Assembly (NCBI RefSeq): GCF_001425205.1
Contig: NZ_LMDW01000018.1
Coordinates: forward strand, 1 to 55,550
Length of the DNA: 55,550 bases
Direction: 5' to 3'
From: Variovorax sp. Root411
GTDB taxonomy: Bacteria > Pseudomonadota > Gammaproteobacteria > Burkholderiales > Burkholderiaceae_C
Shown here: piece by piece, positions 1 to 7,728 of the stretch
Layout of the letters: each line of letters opens with the position of its first letter
Position numbering within the stretch: position 1 is the stretch's first letter
Made by a program: the position numbers and the translations under genes
The notes under the pieces: generated by a model
What the model was told of the DNA's origin: nothing
Database searches by the model: none
The model's input: the letters and a program-made list of their open reading frames with translations, nothing else

Positions 1-1
1 G

Positions 2-259
2 CTGCGCAACGCGATGATCCCCGTCATCACGGTCATGGGCATGCAGTTCTCCGAGCTGCTGGCCGGCACCATCGTGGTGGAGAACGTGTTCTACCTGCCG
101 GGCCTGGGCCGCCTCATCTTCCAGGCCATCAGCAACCGCGACCTGATCGTGGTGCGCAACTGCGTGATGCTGCTGGCGGCCATGGTGGTGATCGTGAACT
201 TCGTGGTCGACGTGCTGTACGCAGTGATCGACCCGCGCATCAAGGCCAGCGACATATGA
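2..259 (+). CDS. Oligo/dipeptide ABC transporter permease (DppB/OppB-like), C-terminal part
   Basis: The start lies upstream of the window; 85 codons remain. The fragment carries the typical end of a DppB-type inner-membrane permease: a PGLGRLIFQAI segment after a VVENVFYLPG loop, which is strongly conserved at the C terminus of this family, then a last hydrophobic helix and the ending DPRIKASDI. The protein would pair with the next permease to form the membrane channel of a peptide importer. Its TGA stop overlaps the ATG of the next gene (ATGA), so the two are translationally coupled. The substrate cannot be told from this fragment; the peptide/nickel permease superfamily assignment is firm. 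Confidence 0.9.
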   Translation: MRNAMIPVITVMGMQFSELLAGTIVVENVFYLPGLGRLIFQAISNRDLIVVRNCVMLLAAMVVIVNFVVDVLYAVIDPRIKASDI

Positions 260-1134
260 GCTCCGTCATCACCGCCCCGAGTGCTGCGGCGCTCAAGGTT
301 CCGAGCTTCTGGCGCCGCGCATTGCACCACCGCAGCTTCGTGCTGGGCGGCGCACTGACGCTGCTCCTTCTGCTCGCCGCCGCCGTTTCGTTGGCCTGGA
401 CGCCATGGTCGCCCTACGACATGGACATGGCCAACAAGCTGAAGCCGCCGACGGGCGCGCAGTGGCTGGGCACCGACACCTACGGCCGCGACGTGGCTTC
501 GCTGCTGCTGGTCGGCGCACGCGCGTCGATCCTTGTCGGCGTGATCGCGGTCGGCATCGGCCTCGTGGTAGGCACGGCGCTGGGTCTGCTGGCGGCCGCC
601 AAGCGCGGCTGGGTCGAGGAAGCCATCATGCGGCTCACCGACTTCTCGCTCGCCTTCCCCGCGATTCTCTCGGCCATCATGATGACGGCGGTGTTCGGCG
701 CAGGCATCGTCAACGCGATCATCGCCATCGGCATCTACAACATCCCGACCTTCGCGCGCATCACGCGGGCATCGGCCAACGCCATCTGGTCGCGCGAGTA
801 CGTGGCCGCCGCGCGGGCCTGCGGCAAGGGCAGTTTCGCGATCACGATGCAGCACGTGCTGCCGAATATCTCGGCCGTGCTGATCGTGCAGATCACCATT
901 CGCTTCGCCATCGCCATCCTGGCCGAGGCCGCCCTCTCCTACCTGGGCCTGGGCACGCAGCCGCCGCAGCCTTCGTGGGGCCGCATGCTCAGCGAGGCGC
1001 AGACGATGATGTTCCAGTCGCCCCTGCTCGCGGTGTTCCCCGGCATGGCCATCGCGCTCGCGGTGCTCGGCCTGAACCTGCTCGGTGACGGCCTGCGCGA
1101 CCTGCTCGACCCGCGCCTCGCGCGCGCAAGATAA
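256..1134 (+). CDS. Oligo/dipeptide ABC transporter permease (DppC/OppC-like)
   Basis: This 292-residue inner-membrane permease is the second channel subunit of a peptide-type ABC importer. A cytoplasmic N terminus precedes the first membrane helix at about 28-48. The periplasmic GTDTYGRDV motif (72-80) is diagnostic of the DppC/OppC subfamily. The EAA coupling loop that contacts the ATPases is at about 181-204 (EYVAAARACG, then HVLPN). The ending GDGLRDLLDPR is standard. Length is normal for the family. The start is fixed by the ATGA overlap with the upstream permease, and the ATPase gene begins 8 bases after the stop, so this is one operon. Confidence 0.93.
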   Translation: MSSVITAPSAAALKVPSFWRRALHHRSFVLGGALTLLLLLAAAVSLAWTPWSPYDMDMANKLKPPTGAQWLGTDTYGRDVASLLLVGARASILVGVIAVGIGLVVGTALGLLAAAKRGWVEEAIMRLTDFSLAFPAILSAIMMTAVFGAGIVNAIIAIGIYNIPTFARITRASANAIWSREYVAAARACGKGSFAITMQHVLPNISAVLIVQITIRFAIAILAEAALSYLGLGTQPPQPSWGRMLSEAQTMMFQSPLLAVFPGMAIALAVLGLNLLGDGLRDLLDPRLARAR

Positions 1135-1142
1135 GAAGCGCC

Positions 1143-2132
1143 ATGCCCTTGCTCGAAGTCGAAGACCTCCACATCGAACTGCAGACGCAGCGCGGCCCCG
1201 CCAAGGCCGTGCGTGGCATCGGCTTCACGCTGCAGCGTGGCGAAACGCTGGGCATCGTCGGCGAATCGGGCTGCGGCAAGTCGATCACCGTGATGTCGCT
1301 GATGGGCCTGCTGCCGTCTAGCGCCAAGATCGCGGGCAGCATCCGCTTCGACGGCACCGAACTCGTCGGCCGCGACGAAAAGGCCATGTGCCAGATCCGC
1401 GGCAACCGCATCGGCATGATCTTCCAGGAGCCAATGACGGCGTTGAACCCGGTGCACACGATTGCGCGCCAGGTCGGCGAACCGCTGCGGCTGCATCGCG
1501 GGCTCTCGAAGGCCGAGGCGCGCAAGGAAGTGCTCGCGTTGCTTGAACGCGTGGGTATTCCCGATGCGGCCTCGCGCCTCGACGCCTACCCGCACCAGTT
1601 CTCCGGCGGCCAGCGCCAACGCATCGGCATCGCGATGGCGCTCGCTTGCGGGCCTGACCTGCTGATTGCCGACGAGCCGACGACCGCGCTCGACGTGACC
1701 ATCCAGAAGCAGATCCTCGAACTGATCCAGAGCCTCGTGGCCGAGCGCGGCATGGCGCTGATCCTGATCTCGCACGACCTCGGCGTGATCGCGCAGACGG
1801 TATCGAAGATGCTCGTGATGTACGGCGGCAGCGTGGTCGAGAGTGGCCCGACCGAGGCCGTGTTCGCGCGCCGCGCCCATCCCTACACGCAAGGCCTGTT
1901 CGCCGCGCGGCCCGCCATCGGAGCGCCGCGCGGCCTGCGCCTGGCCACCATCAAGGGCAGCGTGCCCGAGCTGGTCGACCTGCCGCCGGGCTGTCCGTTC
2001 GCGGGCCGATGCAGCTACACCATCGACGCCTGCAAGACCACCAGGCCCCCGGCCACGATGCTCCCGCCGGACCATGCGGTCCGCTGCATCCGGCTGGAAG
2101 AAATCGCCGCGCAAGGGGCCATCGCACCATGA
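1143..2132 (+). CDS. Peptide ABC transporter ATP-binding protein (DppD/OppD-like)
   Basis: This 329-residue cytoplasmic ATPase is one of two that power the peptide importer. Walker A is GESGCGKS at residues 40-47. The family signature FSGGQRQR and the Walker B segment LIADEPTTALD follow in the expected order, then the switch histidine in LISHDLG. After residue about 260 comes the C-terminal oligopeptide/dipeptide extension with the CPFAGRC...C cysteine motif, which in some OppD/DppD proteins binds an iron-sulfur cluster. The Cys is present; cluster binding is inferred. The stop overlaps the start of the next ATPase gene (ATGA). Confidence 0.93.
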   Translation: MPLLEVEDLHIELQTQRGPAKAVRGIGFTLQRGETLGIVGESGCGKSITVMSLMGLLPSSAKIAGSIRFDGTELVGRDEKAMCQIRGNRIGMIFQEPMTALNPVHTIARQVGEPLRLHRGLSKAEARKEVLALLERVGIPDAASRLDAYPHQFSGGQRQRIGIAMALACGPDLLIADEPTTALDVTIQKQILELIQSLVAERGMALILISHDLGVIAQTVSKMLVMYGGSVVESGPTEAVFARRAHPYTQGLFAARPAIGAPRGLRLATIKGSVPELVDLPPGCPFAGRCSYTIDACKTTRPPATMLPPDHAVRCIRLEEIAAQGAIAP

Positions 2133-2956
2133 GCGCAAACACCGCTTCGCCGCTGCTGCAAGTCACCGACCTCGTGCGCCACTACGCGCTGCCGCGCGAG
2201 AAACTCTTCGGTCCGCCGCCCACCGTGAAGGCGCTCAACGGCGTGAGCTTCGAGGTGCAGGCCGGCAAGAGCGTGGGCATCGTCGGCGAATCGGGCTCGG
2301 GCAAGTCGACCATCGCGCGCCTCGTGATGGCGCTCGATACGCCGACCTCGGGCAGCGTGCATCTTGAAGGCCGCGACCTGCACACGCTGTCGAAGGCCGA
2401 TCTGCGCACCGCGCGGCGCGATTTCCAGATGGTGTTCCAGGACCCCTACGGCTCGCTCGACCCGCGCCAGACCGTGGCGCGCATCGTCGCCGAGCCGCTC
2501 GAAGCGCTGGCAGAGACCAGCCGCGCCGTACAGCGCGAGCGTGCTTCCGAAGCATTGGCCGCAGTCGGCCTGCGCACCACCGACATGGACAAGTACCCGC
2601 ACGAGTTCTCGGGCGGCCAGCGGCAGCGCATCGCGATCGCGCGGGCGCTGATCACGCGCCCCAAGCTCATCGTCGCCGACGAGCCCGTCAGCGCGCTCGA
2701 CGTGTCGGTGCAGGCCCAGGTGCTCAACCTCATGCAGGACCTGCAGCAGCAGTTCGGCATCAGCTACCTGCTCATCAGCCACGACCTCGCGGTGGTCAAC
2801 CACCTGTGCGATGAAGTGTGCGTGGTGTGGAAGGGCAAGATCGTCGAGCAGGGTCCGCCCGCCGAACTCTTCCACCACGCTCAGCATCCCTACACGCGCA
2901 CGCTGCTCGACGCGGTGCCACGCACGCCCGCGGGCGGCACGCTGCTGGCCGCCTGA
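2129..2956 (+). CDS. Peptide ABC transporter ATP-binding protein (DppF/OppF-like)
   Basis: This is the second ATPase of the importer, 275 residues from the ATG at 2129. I chose that start over a longer reading frame because it overlaps the preceding stop as ATGA and gives the usual N terminus, SPLLQVTDLVRHY. Walker A GESGSGKS lies at about 53-60, the Q-loop in MVFQDPYGSLDPR at about 101-113, the signature FSGGQRQR at 160-167, and Walker B LIVADEPVSALD at 180-191. The conserved loop between Walker A and B naming a Dpp/Opp F subunit (YGSLDPR) is intact. A short C-terminal tail ends at HPYTRTLLDAVPRTPAGG. Confidence 0.93.
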   Translation: MSANTASPLLQVTDLVRHYALPREKLFGPPPTVKALNGVSFEVQAGKSVGIVGESGSGKSTIARLVMALDTPTSGSVHLEGRDLHTLSKADLRTARRDFQMVFQDPYGSLDPRQTVARIVAEPLEALAETSRAVQRERASEALAAVGLRTTDMDKYPHEFSGGQRQRIAIARALITRPKLIVADEPVSALDVSVQAQVLNLMQDLQQQFGISYLLISHDLAVVNHLCDEVCVVWKGKIVEQGPPAELFHHAQHPYTRTLLDAVPRTPAGGTLLAA

Positions 2957-3209
2957 CACCGAAGCGTCGCTGGCCGAGGACGCCGCAGTTGATCACCGTG
3001 GCGGGACAGCCTACGGGAACGTCCCGAGGAAAAACCGGCTCGCGGACCGCACGGCGGCGCACCCACTGCGAGAGAATGACCGGCTGCGCACGTGGCATCT
3101 TTCGTGCTGCGTGTCGTGTCTTTCGCGGCGTCGCGCCTCCCTTCGGGGCATGGGGCACGCCGGAGCAGTCGCCATTCGAACCTGGCTTGTCTATCCGGAG
3201 ATCACACGT
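2957..3209 (+). other. Noncoding gap between transporter ATPase and binding-protein genes
   Basis: These 253 bases hold no convincing gene. They contain a GGGAC...GTCCC pairing at about 3003-3027 and end in a ribosome-binding site, GGAG at 3197-3200, ten bases before the ATG at 3210. The separation suggests that the highly expressed binding protein has its own promoter or a processed leader, but I cannot place a clear -35/-10 pair. I considered a riboswitch and saw no match to a class I know. Confidence 0.4.
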
Positions 3210-4697
3210 ATGTTGAACCGCCGCACCCTTCTCACCACCGCTGGCGCCACCGTTGCGCTGGCCACCCCGCTCGCCGGCATGGCGCAGGGCCGGAAGGACG
3301 CCATCGTGATCGGCATGGCGCTCGAGCCGCCAGGGCTCGACCCCACCACCGGCGCCGCCGCAGCCATCGCCGAGGTGGTGCACTACAACATCCTCGAGAC
3401 GCTCACCAAGATCAACGCCGACGGCAGCGTCACACCGCTGCTGGCCGAGAGCTGGGAAATTTCGCCCGACCTGAAGACCTACACCTTCAAGTTGCGGCGC
3501 GGCGTGAAGTACCAGAACGGCGAACCCTTCAATGCGGCCGCCGTCAAATTCTCGTTCGACCGCGCGGGCGGCGAGAAGAGCACCAACAAGGACAAGCGCA
3601 CCTTCGCCAACCTCGCGACGCAGGTGGTGGACGACTACACCGTCGTCGTCATCAACAAGGAAATCGACCCCGACCTGCCCTTCGTGCTAGGCCAGGCCAC
3701 GGCCGTGATCGTCGAGCCCAAGAGCGCCGAGACCAACGCCGGCAAACCGGTCGGCACCGGCCCCTACAAGCTCGACAACTGGGCCAAGGGCTCGTCGCTC
3801 ACGCTGAGCAAGTGGGAAGGCTTCCGCAGCCCCGCCACCGCGAAGATCAACAAGGTCACGTTCCGCTTCATCTCCGACACGGCCGCGCAGGCGGCAGCCA
3901 TGCTCTCTGGCGACGTCGACGTGTTCGCGCGCATCGGCACGCGCGTGGTGCCGCAGTTCAAGGCGAACCCGCAGTTCCAGGTCATCCTGGCGGGCTCGCG
4001 CGCCAAGACCATCCTGTCGATCAACAACAGGAAGAAGCCGCTCGACGACGTGCGCGTGCGCCGCGCCATTCTTGCGGCCATCGACCGCAAGGCCGTGATC
4101 GAAGGCGCGGCCGACGGCTTCGGCGTGCCCATCGGCAGCCACTACGTGCCGGGCGCGGCAGGCTATGTAGACACCACGGGCATCAACCCCTTCGACATCG
4201 AGAAGGCGAAGAAGCTGCTGGCCGAGGCCGGCGTGAAGACGCCGCTCGAACTGACGATGACGCTGCCACCGCCGCCCTATGCGCGCCAGGGCGGCGAGGT
4301 GATCGTGGCCCAGCTCGCCAAGATCGGCATCGTGGTGAAGGTGCAGAACGTGGAATGGGCGCAATGGCTCAGCGGCACCTACGGCAACAAGGACTACGAC
4401 CTGTCGATCATTTCGCACGTGGAGCCCTTCGACCTCGGCAACTACTCGAAGCCGGACTACTACTGGGGCTACCAGTCGAAGGCCTTCAACGCGCTGTTCG
4501 ACAAGATCAAGTCCACCGGCAACGCGGCCGAGCGCAACAAGCTGCTCGGCGACGCGCAGAAGATGCTGGCCACCGACGCGGCCAACGGCTTCCTGTACCA
4601 GCCGCAGTTCCCGACCGTCGCGAAGAAGAACGTCAAGGGCATCTGGAAAGAGAACCCGATCTTCGTCAACGACCTGTCGGCACTGTCGTGGGGCTGA
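3210..4697 (+). CDS. Peptide ABC transporter substrate-binding protein (DppA/OppA family)
   Basis: This is the periplasmic receptor of the importer, 495 residues (solute-binding family 5). The start at 3210 gives a signal peptide with paired arginines (NRRTLLTTAG), a hydrophobic stretch and a cut after about residue 26 (MAQG); the RR pair suggests Tat or a Sec peptide with a Tat-like n-region. Family 5 features follow: GMALEPPGLDP, the LAESWEISPDLKTYTFKLRRGVKY block split over about 70-100, and GTGPYKL near 190. The context with two permeases, two ATPases and an amidase suggests uptake of peptides or amide-bearing compounds. The exact ligand is unknown. Confidence 0.9.
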   Translation: MLNRRTLLTTAGATVALATPLAGMAQGRKDAIVIGMALEPPGLDPTTGAAAAIAEVVHYNILETLTKINADGSVTPLLAESWEISPDLKTYTFKLRRGVKYQNGEPFNAAAVKFSFDRAGGEKSTNKDKRTFANLATQVVDDYTVVVINKEIDPDLPFVLGQATAVIVEPKSAETNAGKPVGTGPYKLDNWAKGSSLTLSKWEGFRSPATAKINKVTFRFISDTAAQAAAMLSGDVDVFARIGTRVVPQFKANPQFQVILAGSRAKTILSINNRKKPLDDVRVRRAILAAIDRKAVIEGAADGFGVPIGSHYVPGAAGYVDTTGINPFDIEKAKKLLAEAGVKTPLELTMTLPPPPYARQGGEVIVAQLAKIGIVVKVQNVEWAQWLSGTYGNKDYDLSIISHVEPFDLGNYSKPDYYWGYQSKAFNALFDKIKSTGNAAERNKLLGDAQKMLATDAANGFLYQPQFPTVAKKNVKGIWKENPIFVNDLSALSWG

Positions 4698-6088
4698 GCG
4701 ACCTGTCCGCGCAGGAGCTTGCCGCCGCCTACCGCAGCCGCGAACTCTCGCCGGTGGAGGTCACGCGGGCGGTGATCGCGCACGTCGAGCGCTGGGAACC
4801 GCACCTGCAAGCCACTTGGCTCTTCAGGCCCGAGGCCGCGCTCGAACAGGCGCGCGCGTCGGAAGCGCGCTGGCTGCGGGGCGATGCGCTCGGCCCGCTC
4901 GACGGCGTGCCCGCGACCATCAAGGAAAACATCGCCACGCGCGGCGACCCGATGCCGGCGGGCACCGCCGCGGTCGACCTGAAGCCCGCTGCGGCCGACG
5001 CGCCGCCGGCCGCACGCCTCAAGGAAGCCGGTGCGGTGATCGTGAGCAAAACCACCATGCCGGACTACGGCATGCTGTCCTCGGGGCTGTCGAGCTTTCA
5101 CACGCTGGCGCGCAACCCCTGGGACCTGCGCCTGACGCCGGGCGGCTCCAGCGCAGGAGCTGCCGCGGCGGCGGCTGCCGGCTACGGCCCGCTGCACCTG
5201 GGCACGGACATCGGCGGGTCGCTGCGCCTGCCCGCGAGCTGGTGCGGCATCTTCACGCTGAAGCCCAGCCTGGGGCGCATTCCGATCGACCCGCCCTACA
5301 TGGGCCGCGCGGCAGGGCCGATGACCCGCACGGTGGGCGATGCAGCACTGCTGATGCAGGCGCTGTCTCGGCCCGACGCACGCGACAGCATGAGCCTGCC
5401 GCCGCAGGACATCGCCTGGGCAGGCTTCGACGTGGCACCGGACCATCTGCGCGGCCTGCGCATCGGGCTGCTGCTCGACGCGGGTTGCGGACTGGCGGTC
5501 GAGCCCGAGATCCAGGCGGCGGTGGAAAACGCCGCGCGGCTGCTCGAGAAAGCCGGCGCGGTGATCGAACCGATGCAGCCGTTCATGTCGCAAGCCATGC
5601 TCGACGGCATGGACCACCTCTGGCGCATGCGCTCGCTGGTGGACATGAAGGGCCTGCGCGCGGACCAGCGCGCGAAGGTGCTGCCGTACATCCGCGAATG
5701 GGCGGAGAGTGCGGCCGAATTCAGCGGCGAGCATGTGTTCCGCGGCTTCAGCCAGTTCCACGCCACGCGTGTGGCGGCGGTGGCCGCATGCGCGCGTTTC
5801 GACTACGTGATTTCGCCCGTGTCGCCGAACATGCCAGCGGCAGCCGAGGCGCCCTCGCCCACGAACGATCCCCTGCGTCCGCTGGAGCACATCGGGTTCA
5901 CGGTGCCGTTCAACATGTCGGAACAACCGGCGGCTTCGGTGAACTGCGGGTACTCGGCGAGTGGGTTGCCGATCGGGTTGCAGATAGCGGGGCAGCGATT
6001 CGACGACCTCGGGGTGTTGCGCGTGTCGCGTGCATTCGAGCAGATCCGGGAGCCGCAGCGGCCGTGGCCCGTGGTGCCGGGACGCTAG
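4688..6088 (+). CDS. Amidase (amidase signature family)
   Basis: A 466-residue serine amidase that hydrolyses a carbon-nitrogen amide bond. The Ser-cisSer-Lys triad is visible: Lys79 in ATIKEN, cis-Ser154 in GGSSAGA, and nucleophile Ser178 in GTDIGGSLR; the 24-residue gap between the serines fits the family. The most likely start is GTG 4688, which overlaps the end of the binding-protein gene by ten bases; no ATG occurs nearby and no clear Shine-Dalgarno is seen, so translation may be coupled. The operon placement suggests that it acts on the compound brought in by the transporter. It is not GatA: the gatCB partners are missing. Confidence 0.88.
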   Translation: MGLSDLSAQELAAAYRSRELSPVEVTRAVIAHVERWEPHLQATWLFRPEAALEQARASEARWLRGDALGPLDGVPATIKENIATRGDPMPAGTAAVDLKPAAADAPPAARLKEAGAVIVSKTTMPDYGMLSSGLSSFHTLARNPWDLRLTPGGSSAGAAAAAAAGYGPLHLGTDIGGSLRLPASWCGIFTLKPSLGRIPIDPPYMGRAAGPMTRTVGDAALLMQALSRPDARDSMSLPPQDIAWAGFDVAPDHLRGLRIGLLLDAGCGLAVEPEIQAAVENAARLLEKAGAVIEPMQPFMSQAMLDGMDHLWRMRSLVDMKGLRADQRAKVLPYIREWAESAAEFSGEHVFRGFSQFHATRVAAVAACARFDYVISPVSPNMPAAAEAPSPTNDPLRPLEHIGFTVPFNMSEQPAASVNCGYSASGLPIGLQIAGQRFDDLGVLRVSRAFEQIREPQRPWPVVPGR

Positions 6089-6109
6089 GGATTGCGCTGT
6101 TCGGGGCGC

Positions 6110-6203
6110 GATCACGCCGACGGGATACCTTGCTCCGCGAATGTCCTCCGGCCTTCGGCCTCCCCCTTTATTTCGCTGCGCAAGGCACCCCGCCGTCGTG
6201 ATC
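6110..6203 (+). repeat. Hairpin repeat element, copy A
   Basis: Two 32-nt arms (6110-6141 and 6172-6203) are inverted complements of each other at 26 of 32 positions. They enclose a 30-nt loop that itself contains the small hairpin GGCCTTCGGCC. The right arm and the bases up to 6210 are identical to the copy at 55512-55550, and the left arm differs from that copy at three positions. The homology starts near 6100. The stop codon of the minus-strand LysR gene (6112-6114) lies inside the left arm. No coding role is evident. It could be a REP/BIME-like or MITE-like element. Confidence 0.85.
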
Positions 6204-7176
6204 GTTCAGAGCACTTGTTGATCGGCCGCACACCAGCGGCGTGCCCCGTGCACAGGGCGTCGGGTGCTCCCCGCAGCGAAATAAAGGAGGAGCGAAGCGG
6301 GGGACATTCGCGCAGGGGAGTACCCGGCGGCCTGTGCATCTCCCGAGTCCGCGTCACGAACTCGGTTTCCCCCTTGCGCCCCGGAAGAAACTGGAACGCG
6401 ACGCGAGGCAAGGCGGGCAGCCCGTGCGGCGTTGCCAGCCGCGCCACGCCGTCGCTGATCGCCGACTCGTTGAGACACGCGACGCCCAGCCCCGCAGCCA
6501 ATGCCGACTGCAGCCCCGCGACGCCGGACGCCACATGCGCAAGCGCATAAGGCACGCGCCGGCGCCGCAGCAGCGCCACGGTGAACTGGTGCAGCGAACA
6601 GGTGTCGGGCAAGGCCAGCAGCCGCACCGGCTCACCGCGTGCGAGCCGCATGCCCTCTGCACCGAGCCACACCAGCGATTCGCGCCGCAGCACCGCGCCC
6701 CTGGCCTGCGCGGCGGAAACCCCGGCGATGTTCATCGCGAGGCCCACGTCGAAATCGCCGTGCGCATACGCCGCCCGCAGCGCATCGCTCTTCAGGATGC
6801 TGACATGCAGCCGGACCTGCGGATAGCTTTCGCCGAGCCGCCCCAACAGCCGCGTCAGGTCGCCCGGCCGGAAGTAGTCGGTGACGGCGAGGCGCAATTC
6901 ACCCTGCAGCGTTTCGCCGTGGAGATCGCGAAACGCTTCGTCGCTAAGCGCCAGGATGCGCCGGGCATAGGCCAGCAAGCGCACGCCCGCCTCGGTGGGT
7001 GAAACGCCCGCCTTGCTGCGCGTGAACAGCGACTGCCCCGCTCGCTCCTCCAGCTTGCGGATCTGCTCGCTGACCGAAGACTGCGAAAGAAAGACGCGCG
7101 GCGCGGCGGCCGTCAGGCTGCCCGCATCGACGACCGCAGCCAGCGTACGCAGTTGTTCCAGATCGAATCCTTGCAT
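6112..7176 (-). CDS. LysR family transcriptional regulator with repeat-derived C-terminal tail
   Basis: 354 residues, longer than the usual 300. The N-terminal winged helix-turn-helix is clear (FDLEQLRTLAAVVDAGSLTAA at about 4-24, split here by position only; SQSSVSEQIRKLEE at about 31-44). The effector-binding domain begins near residue 92 (GELRLAVTDYF). Residues 1 to about 279 come from unique DNA. The last 75 or so are read from hairpin repeats B and A, and the stop lies inside copy A. The ancestral C terminus has thus been replaced or extended. The gene is divergent from the tautomerase at 7288, the usual layout for a LysR regulator and its target. Confidence 0.88.
   Translation of the reverse strand: MQGFDLEQLRTLAAVVDAGSLTAAAPRVFLSQSSVSEQIRKLEERAGQSLFTRSKAGVSPTEAGVRLLAYARRILALSDEAFRDLHGETLQGELRLAVTDYFRPGDLTRLLGRLGESYPQVRLHVSILKSDALRAAYAHGDFDVGLAMNIAGVSAAQARGAVLRRESLVWLGAEGMRLARGEPVRLLALPDTCSLHQFTVALLRRRRVPYALAHVASGVAGLQSALAAGLGVACLNESAISDGVARLATPHGLPALPRVAFQFLPGRKGETEFVTRTREMHRPPGTPLRECPPLRSSFISLRGAPDALCTGHAAGVRPINKCSERSRRRGALRSEIKGEAEGRRTFAEQGIPSA
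6249..6338 (-). repeat. Hairpin repeat element, copy B (inverted relative to A)
   Basis: Arms at 6249-6280 and 6307-6338 match as inverted complements at 26 of 32 positions, with a 26-nt loop. Read on the minus strand, the loop is identical to the loop of the copy at 55486-55511, and the inner arm ends (GCGAA / TTCGCTGCG) are shared. The outer arm sequence differs largely from copies A and C, yet remains self-complementary. Copy B faces copy A across 45 bases. It encodes part of the tail of the LysR protein. Confidence 0.83.
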
Positions 7177-7182
7177 GACCTA

Positions 7183-7239
7183 TCCATTGGTTAATCCGAT
7201 GAAATACATCATATCTTCCTGCTTTTCCGATGGTTAAGG
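7183..7239. promoter_or_regulatory. Divergent LysR/tautomerase control region with dyad and repeated motif
   Basis: The 111-base gap between the divergent starts (7176 and 7288) contains GATG-AAATA-CATC at 7198-7210, an exact inverted repeat of a size suited to a LysR site. The motif TTGGTTAA recurs as ATGGTTAA about 42 bases later. On the minus strand TATGAT (7213-7208) could be the -10 box of the regulator gene. Regulator binding here is inferred from the dyad and the divergent layout. Confidence 0.45.
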
Positions 7240-7287
7240 ATTGCCCACAATCACTCCATCGACCACTCATTCACCAAGGAGTCCACC

Positions 7288-7686
7288 ATGCCCCACATCG
7301 TCGTCCACCTCTCCGGCGAACCCGACGCCGCCCTCACTCGCAAGACCGTCGACACGGTCGCCGAACTCACCCGGAGCGTGCTCGGCAAGCAGCTGCCGGT
7401 GATCGCCATCGCCGTGCAGTACATCGCCGCCGACGCCTGGTTCATTGGCGGCCAGATGCTGGCCTCGCTCGGCAAGTCGGCGTTCCACCTCGACATCAGC
7501 GTCACCGACGAGACCAATACCAAGGCCGAGAAGGCGCGCTATCTGCGCGAGGTGCATGCAGCCATGGCGAAGATCCGGCCGGACCTGCACGAGGTGTCGT
7601 ACATCCACGTGATCGATGCGCGCGGCGCGGCCTACGGCTACGGCGGCAAGACGCAGGAGTACCGCCACCAGCAAGCCGGCGTCTGA
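7288..7686 (+). CDS. Tautomerase family protein (4-oxalocrotonate tautomerase-like)
   Basis: A 132-residue protein starting Met-Pro-His-Ile-Val-Val. After removal of Met the N-terminal proline would be the general base typical of 4-OT/MIF-type tautomerases. Internal sequence such as SVTDETNTKAEKARYLREV and the YGYGGKTQEYR end resembles longer family members (about 130 residues) seen in proteobacteria. An AAGGAG ribosome-binding site lies seven bases before the ATG. The natural substrate is unknown; control by the divergent LysR protein is likely. Tautomerase function rests on Pro1 and length, not on a full set of recognised active-site residues. Confidence 0.7.
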   Translation: MPHIVVHLSGEPDAALTRKTVDTVAELTRSVLGKQLPVIAIAVQYIAADAWFIGGQMLASLGKSAFHLDISVTDETNTKAEKARYLREVHAAMAKIRPDLHEVSYIHVIDARGAAYGYGGKTQEYRHQQAGV

Positions 7687-7728
7687 TGGGTCGTTGAAGC
7701 ATCGCCGGGGGCATGGCACGATGCCGCC

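Noticed and set aside
2957..3209. A riboswitch leader before the peptide-binding-protein gene
   Set aside because: One GGGAC/GTCCC pairing is visible, but no known aptamer core.
3092..6088. A 998-codon open frame covering the binding-protein gene and the amidase
   Set aside because: Only its end is real (the amidase from GTG 4688); the first part is an out-of-frame reading of the binding protein.
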